This document shows positions 57,972 through 64,000 of a stretch of 64,000 nt of DNA, piece after piece. Both the position numbers and the translations under genes were made by a program. The stretch's first letter is position 1. Each line of letters starts with the position of its first letter. The notes beneath the pieces were generated by a model, which was given only the letters and a program-made list of their open reading frames with translations, searched no databases and was not told the origin of the DNA. Origin of the DNA: Streptococcaceae bacterium ESL0729 (GTDB lineage: Bacteria; Bacillota; Bacilli; Lactobacillales; Streptococcaceae); the NCBI GenBank assembly GCA_029391995.1, contig CP113924.1, positions 961,001-1,025,000 of the forward strand, written 5' to 3'.

Positions 57972-59957
57972 TTATAGATTATTAAATTTATCTACGATAT
58001 TTTCAACAGTAAAGCCGTATTCTGCAAATACCTTTGTACCTGGAGCACTTGCCCCCCACTTGTCAATGGTTACAGTGTCACCATCAAGGCCGACATATTT
58101 TGCCCAACCAAAGCTTGATCCAGCTTCGATGGCAATACGTTTACGAACTGCTGCTGGAAGAATCTCTTCACGGTATGAAGCATCTTGTTCATCAAAGATA
58201 TTTTGTGAAGGCATTGATACCACACGGACTGATTTTCCTGCTTTTTCAAGTTCTTTTTGGGCTTCAATGGCAAGGGCCACTTCGCTACCTGTAGCAATAA
58301 GAATTCCATCAAGATTTCCTGATTCTTTTGCGATAATGTAAGCACCACGGCTTAAACCTTCTTCAGCAAGTTCTTTGGTATAAGGAATTACAGGTAGGTT
58401 TTGACGGGTAAGAACAAGAGCTGTTGGGCGAGTTTTACTGTTAACAGCGTGTCTCCAAGCTGCAATTACCTCATTGCCGTCAGCTGGACGAATGACATCG
58501 ATGTTTGGCATTGAACGAAGGCTTGCTAGCTGTTCAACTGGCTCATGGGTTGGACCATCTTCACCAACAGCAATTGAGTCGTGCGTTAGAACGTAAGTTA
58601 CAGGTAAATCCTGGATGGCAGCCATACGAATAGCTGGTAGCATGTAGTTTGAGAAGACAAAGAAGGTACCACCGTAAACACGAGTTCCTCCGTGGAGGGC
58701 AATCCCATTCATGGCAGCAGTCATAGCAAACTCACGAACACCAAACCAGATGTTACGTCCCTTATAGTTTCCTGCCTCAAAGTCTTCGTAAGCCTTCATC
58801 ATAGTGTTGTTTGAAGCAGAAAGGTCAGCAGAGCCACCCCAAAGATCAGGCATTTGAGCGGCTAGTTGTTGGATGACTTCCTGGCTAGTCACACGGCTAG
58901 CAGCTGAGCTTCCTTCTTCATATTTTTTGATTTCAAGTTCAGGAGTTAGACCATCAAAGGCATGAGCGTATTGTTCAGCTAAATCAGGATATTCTTCTGA
59001 GTATTTTGCAAAAAGTTCATTCCATTCAGACTCAAGTTTTGCTCCGCGTGCCTTAAGGTCTTCTGCAAAGCGAGTCTTAACTTGCTCAGGAACTGTAAAG
59101 TCTGGATACTCCCAGCCGTAAGCTTTTTTGGCAAAATCATTTCCTTCTTTTCCAAGGGGAGCTCCGTGAACACCTGATGTTCCTTGTTTTTCAGCTCCAA
59201 AACCAATGATTGTCTTAACTTCAATGATTGTAGGTTTTGTACTTTCAGCACGAGCTGCTTCAAGGGAACTTGCAATCTCTTCTAGGTCATTTCCATCCTT
59301 TACAAGAATGTGCTGCCAACCATAAGACTCAAAACGCATCTTAACGTCATCTGAAAATGACTTGTCAAGTGGTCCGTCAAGGGAGATATCATTTGAATCA
59401 TATAAGAGGACTAATTTTCCTAATTTAAGTTGACCGGCAAGACTTGCTGCCTCCTGAGAAACACCTTCCATTAAATCCCCATCTCCATTTAGGGCATAAG
59501 TATAATGGTCGACAATATCAAAACCTGGTTTATTGTAAGTTGCAGCCAGGTGAGCTTCAGCCATAGCCATACCTACAGCATTGGCAATCCCTTGTCCTAG
59601 AGGACCAGTTGTTGCTTCCACACCGTCAGTCCAGTCCACTTCTGGATGACCTGGGGTTTTAGATTGCCACTGGCGGAAGTTTTTAAGGTCTTCAATTGTT
59701 AAGTTATAGCCAGCTGTATGTAAAAGGCTGTAAAGAAGGGCTGAACCATGACCTGCTGAAAGGACAAAACGGTCACGATTTGACCACTTACGGCCAGTAT
59801 TAGGGTTAACATTTAAAAATTTATTCCAAAGCACATAAGCCATAGGAGCTGCACCCATTGGAAGCCCTGGATGACCACTATTAGCCTTTTGAATGGTATC
59901 AATAGATAAGGTTCTAAGCGTATCTACTGCAAGTTGATCGGTACTGTCAAATTTCAT
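57972..59957 (-). CDS. tkt: Transketolase
   Basis: TPP enzyme of the pentose phosphate pathway. 661 residues. [18 protein letters not shown] (active His), [19 protein letters not shown] (TPP motif), [19 protein letters not shown] (central domain) and the C-terminal domain are complete. An extended -10 TGGTATAAT lies upstream, and AAGGATGGAG before the ATG. Confidence 0.97.
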   Translation of the reverse strand: MKFDSTDQLAVDTLRTLSIDTIQKANSGHPGLPMGAAPMAYVLWNKFLNVNPNTGRKWSNRDRFVLSAGHGSALLYSLLHTAGYNLTIEDLKNFRQWQSKTPGHPEVDWTDGVEATTGPLGQGIANAVGMAMAEAHLAATYNKPGFDIVDHYTYALNGDGDLMEGVSQEAASLAGQLKLGKLVLLYDSNDISLDGPLDKSFSDDVKMRFESYGWQHILVKDGNDLEEIASSLEAARAESTKPTIIEVKTIIGFGAEKQGTSGVHGAPLGKEGNDFAKKAYGWEYPDFTVPEQVKTRFAEDLKARGAKLESEWNELFAKYSEEYPDLAEQYAHAFDGLTPELEIKKYEEGSSAASRVTSQEVIQQLAAQMPDLWGGSADLSASNNTMMKAYEDFEAGNYKGRNIWFGVREFAMTAAMNGIALHGGTRVYGGTFFVFSNYMLPAIRMAAIQDLPVTYVLTHDSIAVGEDGPTHEPVEQLASLRSMPNIDVIRPADGNEVIAAWRHAVNSKTRPTALVLTRQNLPVIPYTKELAEEGLSRGAYIIAKESGNLDGILIATGSEVALAIEAQKELEKAGKSVRVVSMPSQNIFDEQDASYREEILPAAVRKRIAIEAGSSFGWAKYVGLDGDTVTIDKWGASAPGTKVFAEYGFTVENIVDKFNNL

Positions 59958-60042
59958 GATTTATTCTCCATCCTTTTATCAAAATAACCAAAAATTTTAG
60001 TTAAATTCCCTTTCATTATACCATACATTTAAAAAAATAATC

Positions 60043-60060
60043 CCCTGGAGCAAACCAGGG
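60043..60060 (-). terminator. ynzC terminator
   Basis: CCCTGG/CCAGGG stem, with GATTATTTTTTT following on the minus strand. Confidence 0.6.
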
Positions 60061-60073
60061 AATCATAAAAAAT

Positions 60074-60343
60074 CTATTTGTTGTCGTCAATATCTTCAAG
60101 GGTTCTTCCGTGGATTCCCTTTTCAGCCTGAACTTGTTTTAGTTTTTCAGGGGTTACATCATTGCCTTCTTCATCGACAACCTTAACACCTTCAATTTGT
60201 GAACGCAGACTACCTTTAATACCCTCAATGTATTGTTTACGTAGTTTAGCCTGCTCCTCAGTCTCTTCAGGAGTAAGACCTTCAGCCTTTTTCTTACGGG
60301 CTAACTCGTTAATGCGGTTAATATGTTCATCAGTAATTGCCAT
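60074..60343 (-). CDS. DUF896/YnzC family protein
   Basis: 89 residues. [20 protein letters not shown] and [20 protein letters not shown] form the DUF896 helical hairpin. Some homologues are SOS-regulated; no LexA site was identified here. The C-terminal tail is Lys/Asp rich. GGAG before ATG. Function unknown. Confidence 0.9.
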   Translation of the reverse strand: MAITDEHINRINELARKKKAEGLTPEETEEQAKLRKQYIEGIKGSLRSQIEGVKVVDEEGNDVTPEKLKQVQAEKGIHGRTLEDIDDNK

Positions 60344-60414
60344 AATATTTATCTCCTTTAGTAAATTCTACGACCAGTATAGCGGACTTATAAACTTCCT
60401 GCAAAGATTTAAGA

Positions 60415-62445
60415 CTATTTGGTATTAATCTTTGTAAAATCTGCAATTGTTGAAGCTTTTGCAGCAAGAGTCGCTAGGATACTTAGACGATTATTACGAA
60501 CACCTTCATCTTCGGCCATAACCATTGTGTTGTCAAAGAAGTCTGCAATGACCTCTTCAAGGGCAAATAGGCTTGCGATACTTGCAGCTACGTCATCAGA
60601 TAATTCAAGCTTGTGAACGGCTGTATAAAGGGCACGCTCACTATCGTTTTCAAGAAGCTCTTCTGATACTAAAAGCTCAGTTTCAAGTTTGGCAGCTATA
60701 TTTGCCACACGGGCCAAAGCTTCAACAGAAGTTTTAAATCCTTCTTCATTTGCACGCTCTGTTAGAACTTTTGCGGCCTGAGAAATTGCTGAAACATCAA
60801 GGTTAGTTGACTCGATTGCAGCCTCAATAAGGTCACGACGGGCACTTCCTTCAAGGATTTTAGCAACACGGGCACGGATAAATTCAACAACAGCTGCTTG
60901 ATTTTCATAGCTAAAGCCATTGATGTCAAGCTTGTAAAGAGTATTAAGAAGCTCATCAAGTTTAAGGTCAAGGTTCTTGTCCTCAATAATACGAACTAGC
61001 CCTTGGGTTGCACGGCGGAGGGCATAAGGATCATTTGATCCACTTGGCGTAAGCCCTACTGTGATGAAGCTTAGAAGGGTATCAAGCTTGTCAGCAATTG
61101 AAAGGACTGCTCCTTCCATTGTTTGTGGAAGAACTCCGTCTGCTGAAAGTGGTAGGTACTGCTCGCGAATGGCTGCAGCAACTTCCTTGTTTTCGCCAGC
61201 AAGAAGGGCATATTTCTCACCCATAATCCCTTGAAGTTCAGGAAATTCACCAACCATGTTTGTTAGGAGGTCAAACTTATAGATCTCGCTCGCACGGGCA
61301 ATGTTCTTGCGTGCATTGTCGTCAAGACCAAGTTTTTCAGCGATGATGTCAGCGATAAGCTGAGTACGCATCATGTGCTCATAGATTGAACCAATTTTTT
61401 CATGGAAGGTTACCTTCTTAAGTTTTTCCACAAGTTCAGGGATCGAAAGTTTTTGGTCTTCACGCCAGAAGAATTCCCCATCTTCAAGACGGGCTACAAG
61501 CACTTTCTCATTCCCTGAGATGACATTCTCCAGGTGTTCAGCGTTACCATTACGGACTGCAACGAAGTTTGGTAGGAGGTTTCCTCCTGCGTCACGAACC
61601 TCAAAGTAACGTTGGTGCTCACGCATGCTGGTTACAAGGACTTCGTCTGGTACCTCAAGGTACTTGTCTTCAAAGCTTCCAACAAAGGCTGTTGGGTACT
61701 CAACGATATTGTTAACCTCTTCAAGGAGACCTGGTTCAAGGTACATGGTCCAGTCGTTCTTCTTAGCCAGCTCGTCAATTTGACCAGTGATAAGGTCGCG
61801 ACGGCTTGTAGCGTCCGCAATAACAAAGTTATCAAGTAGTGCTTTTTCATAGTCTGAAGCACTTTCAATGACAATATCGTTGTTTGCTAGGAAGCGGTGG
61901 CCACGGCTAGTGCGTCCAGCCTGGTCCTCAAGGATTGAGAATGGGACAACTACTTCATTGTAAAGGGAGATGAGCCACTGGATTGGACGGACAAACAAGA
62001 GGGTATTGTTCCCCCACTTCATATAGGTCGAGAAGTTCATTTTTTCGATAACTTCGCGTCCTACCTGTTCAAGAACCTCGCTTGATTTAACTCCTGGCGT
62101 GTGCTTGTCGGCATAGAGGTAGCCGTTTTCTTCGATTAGGGTTTCAGGATCAACACCTTGACCACGTGAGAAACCAAGAACGGCCTTCGACCAATTTCCT
62201 TGGTCGTCACGGGCAATCTTGCTTGAAGGACCCTTAACGCGTTCAGTCACAGCCTCAGTTGACTCGCTCATTCCCTCAACAAGGACCGCTAGGCGGCGTG
62301 GTGTTGAGAATTTCTTAATTGTGTTAAATTTGATGCGGTTTTCTGAAAGGAATTTTTCCATCCTTTCTGCTAGTTGATTGATTGAAGGAGTAACCAGGTG
62401 TGCTGGCATTTCCTCAAGACCAATTTCAAGTAAATATTCTGCCAT
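60415..62445 (-). CDS. glyS: Glycyl-tRNA synthetase beta subunit
   Basis: Beta chain of the alpha2beta2 bacterial enzyme. 676 residues, full length. LLEIGLEEMPAHLV at the start and the C-terminal HD- and anticodon-binding parts (DPYALRRATQGLVRI) are typical. The ATG shares its A with the glyQ stop codon (TAATG), so translation is coupled. Expression is set by the glycine T-box ahead of glyQ. Confidence 0.96.
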   Translation of the reverse strand: MAEYLLEIGLEEMPAHLVTPSINQLAERMEKFLSENRIKFNTIKKFSTPRRLAVLVEGMSESTEAVTERVKGPSSKIARDDQGNWSKAVLGFSRGQGVDPETLIEENGYLYADKHTPGVKSSEVLEQVGREVIEKMNFSTYMKWGNNTLLFVRPIQWLISLYNEVVVPFSILEDQAGRTSRGHRFLANNDIVIESASDYEKALLDNFVIADATSRRDLITGQIDELAKKNDWTMYLEPGLLEEVNNIVEYPTAFVGSFEDKYLEVPDEVLVTSMREHQRYFEVRDAGGNLLPNFVAVRNGNAEHLENVISGNEKVLVARLEDGEFFWREDQKLSIPELVEKLKKVTFHEKIGSIYEHMMRTQLIADIIAEKLGLDDNARKNIARASEIYKFDLLTNMVGEFPELQGIMGEKYALLAGENKEVAAAIREQYLPLSADGVLPQTMEGAVLSIADKLDTLLSFITVGLTPSGSNDPYALRRATQGLVRIIEDKNLDLKLDELLNTLYKLDINGFSYENQAAVVEFIRARVAKILEGSARRDLIEAAIESTNLDVSAISQAAKVLTERANEEGFKTSVEALARVANIAAKLETELLVSEELLENDSERALYTAVHKLELSDDVAASIASLFALEEVIADFFDNTMVMAEDEGVRNNRLSILATLAAKASTIADFTKINTK

Positions 62446-63395
62446 TATTTTTCTCCCTCAGCTGTTTTTTCTGCGTATTTTCCATTTTCTCCCAGATACT
62501 TGTCGCGAAGCTTTTGATCCTTAAGAAGAGGGAAGCCAAGTTTTGCACGCTCTTCGATAAAGGTTCTTGCAACCTTTCTTGCCATTGCACGAACGCGGTG
62601 GAGGTAACCTGCACGCTCCGTTACTGATACAGCTCCGCGGGCATCAAGAAGGTTGAAGGTGTGTGATGACTTAAGGATATAGTCGTAGGCTGGGTGGACA
62701 AGGCCTAGGTCAAGAAGTTTTGTTGCTTCACGCTCATAGGTGTCAAAAAGAGTTAGGAGCATCTCTTGGTCACTTTCTTCAAAGGCAAATTTTGAATGCT
62801 CATACTCAGGCTCGGTAAAGATGTCCCCGTAGAGTACGCCATTTCCCCACTCAAGGTCGTAGACGCTATCTGTTTTTTGGATGTAGCTTGCTAAGCGTTC
62901 AAGACCGTAGGTAATCTCAGATGTTACTGAGTCAACCTCAATTCCTCCAACCTGCTGGAAGTAGGTAAACTGGGTAACTTCCATGCCGTCAAGCCAAACT
63001 TCCCAGCCGATTCCTGCACACCCCATTGAAGGGTTTTCCCAGTTGTCTTCAACAAAACGAATGTCATGTTCAAGTGGATTGATTCCAAGAGCTTCAAGAG
63101 ACTGAAGATACAATTCCTGGATATTCTTTGGACTTGGTTTCATGATAACCTGGAACTGATGGTGTTGGAAAAGACGGTTTGGGTTTTCCCCGTAACGCCC
63201 GTCAGCTGGACGACGACTTGGTTGCACGTAGGCCGCATTCCATGGCTCTGGACCATTTGCACGCAGGAAGGTATAGGGACTCATGGTTCCTGCCCCTACC
63301 TCATTGTCATAGGCCTGCATTAGGTTGGCACCTTGGTTGCTCCAGAATTCCTGGAGGGTTAAGATGATATCTTGAAAACTTAATTGTTCACTCAT
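62445..63395 (-). CDS. glyQ: Glycyl-tRNA synthetase alpha subunit
   Basis: 316 residues. [39 protein letters not shown] and [20 protein letters not shown] are class II GlyRS alpha features. AAGGGAG precedes the ATG. The T-box leader upstream responds to uncharged tRNA-Gly. Confidence 0.97.
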   Translation of the reverse strand: MSEQLSFQDIILTLQEFWSNQGANLMQAYDNEVGAGTMSPYTFLRANGPEPWNAAYVQPSRRPADGRYGENPNRLFQHHQFQVIMKPSPKNIQELYLQSLEALGINPLEHDIRFVEDNWENPSMGCAGIGWEVWLDGMEVTQFTYFQQVGGIEVDSVTSEITYGLERLASYIQKTDSVYDLEWGNGVLYGDIFTEPEYEHSKFAFEESDQEMLLTLFDTYEREATKLLDLGLVHPAYDYILKSSHTFNLLDARGAVSVTERAGYLHRVRAMARKVARTFIEERAKLGFPLLKDQKLRDKYLGENGKYAEKTAEGEK

Positions 63396-63436
63396 AGTTT
63401 CTCCCTTGTCGTATTTACTATATCTATTTTTACATA

Positions 63437-63616
63437 TAAAAATCGCCCACTGTGCCTAAGCACAGGGACGATAATATCGCGGTTCCACCCTGATTTACAG
63501 ATTTCTCTGCCTTCATTCGTGTGATTTTTCAAAGTTGTGAAAACAGCCTCGTTGTACCTTGTACGCTTTCACTGGCCGTACTCGCTTGTGTGGTCAACTT
63601 CTATTGTCTTCTAATA
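63437..63616 (-). promoter_or_regulatory. Glycine T-box leader of glyQS
   Basis: On the minus strand: a stem I arm whose specifier loop contains GGC (glycine codon, in TACGGCCAGTG), then the T-box AGGGTGGAACCGCG (63477-63490 region), whose TGGAA pairs with the free tRNA end. The competing terminator is TCGTCCCTGTGC-TTAG-GCACAGTGGGCGA followed by five T (about 63438-63472). Uncharged tRNA-Gly stabilises the antiterminator and allows synthesis of the enzyme. Confidence 0.93.
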
Positions 63617-63622
63617 ATTAAC

Positions 63623-63650
63623 AGTTTAACAAAATTTGTTAGATTGTCAA
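63623..63650 (-). promoter_or_regulatory. glyQS promoter
   Basis: On the minus strand a perfect -35 TTGACA (63645-63650), 16 bp, TAAACT (63623-63628) with extended TGT. Confidence 0.7.
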
Positions 63651-63711
63651 ATCAAATTTGCTCAAAAAGTAATTTATCTTCCTAAGCTATGAATAAATAT
63701 AGGTCTATGAT

Positions 63712-64000
63712 TTATTTTTTCTTGCGACCTTTTTTCATCTTCTTCTGAGCTCGCTTCATGGCAGCATTCATGGCCATCTTACCCATTTTACCCTTGATTC
63801 CACCACCAAAAAGTTGAGACATGTCAGGCATACTTCCTTGACCCATCATTCCTTCAAGTTCAGACATGTCGGGCATGCCAGCCATATTTTTAGGCATGCC
63901 CTTCATGTTTGGCATCTGATTACCACCCATGCCCATCTGGCTCATCATGGCATTCATGTCGCCATTCATGATACCCTGCATCATCTGCTTAGACTGGTTG
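63712..64000 (-). CDS. ffh: Signal recognition particle protein Ffh, C-terminal end (runs off the window)
   Basis: The last 96 codons of the SRP GTPase: the tail of the methionine-rich M domain, with repeated Met-Gly-Pro-Asn segments (MNAMMSQMGMGGNQMPNMKG, MPDMSQLFGGG) and the basic end KRAQKKMKKGRKKK. The frame is open through the window edge (NQSKQMMQGI). The GTPase domain is outside. It cooperates with YidC in membrane targeting. Confidence 0.9.
   Translation of the reverse strand, partial: NQSKQMMQGIMNGDMNAMMSQMGMGGNQMPNMKGMPKNMAGMPDMSELEGMMGQGSMPDMSQLFGGGIKGKMGKMAMNAAMKRAQKKMKKGRKKK

Overview
The window looks like chromosome of a low-GC Gram-positive coccus of the family Streptococcaceae, probably Lactococcus or a close relative; I cannot name the species. 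Evidence: conserved neighbourhoods mecA-rgpG-sufCDSUB, spxA-UPF0223-IMPase, murA-epuA and acylphosphatase-yidC; a preQ1-II (COG4708-type) riboswitch before queT; a glyQS T-box; AGGAGG-type ribosome binding sites; and operators resembling lactococcal PurR, CodY and CcpA sites. Most genes lie on the minus strand.

Layout. 1-8 kb: prfB (5' part, without the programmed frameshift), queG, a DUF402 phosphatase, a purine permease, a HAD phosphatase, cmk, a LysM protein, ferredoxin, ebsA and pepT. 8-16 kb: two gene groups, dnaD-nth-trmK-nif3 and rnz-SDR-recJ-apt, then a probable structured RNA and tRNA-Arg(CCG). 16-21 kb: accessory genes, namely an orphan helical protein, a CapA-type enzyme, a three-gene operon (MBL-fold, MoaF-like, DUF4357) and a DUF4767 lipoprotein. 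21-33 kb: a mosaic accessory and defence region. It holds an AT-rich restriction-modification cassette (C5 methylase, adenine-type methylase, HNH nuclease) abutting a truncated hsdR. A NUDIX gene, a beta-glucoside-type PTS permease under a perfect cre site, an LD-carboxypeptidase and an AT-rich stand-alone AIPR defence gene follow. 33-41 kb: the suf Fe-S operon, rgpG, mecA and a HAD phosphatase. 41-42 kb: a decayed gene followed by an intact 53-residue membrane protein. 42-64 kb: aspartokinase, rpoE, tig, murA-epuA, IMPase, UPF0223, spxA, queT, gtrA, yihY, map, dtpT, flavodoxin, a BI-1 family protein, an HD protein, a TrmH methylase, acylphosphatase, yidC, tkt, ynzC, glyQS and the 3' end of ffh.

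How the genes fit together. Fe-S assembly (suf) could supply QueG, ferredoxin and endonuclease III in the same window. QueT and QueG are the uptake and final steps of queuosine salvage. MecA and Spx belong to one proteolytic stress circuit. DtpT and PepT form a peptide uptake and digestion pair. YidC and Ffh serve membrane insertion.

No clearly new multi-gene system was proven. The best leads are the 161-nt hairpin RNA candidate beside tRNA-Arg, the defence region with its palindromes and hsdR scar, the AIPR gene, the MBL/MoaF/DUF4357 operon, the orphan next to capA, and two probable leaderless mRNAs (ferredoxin and gtrA).
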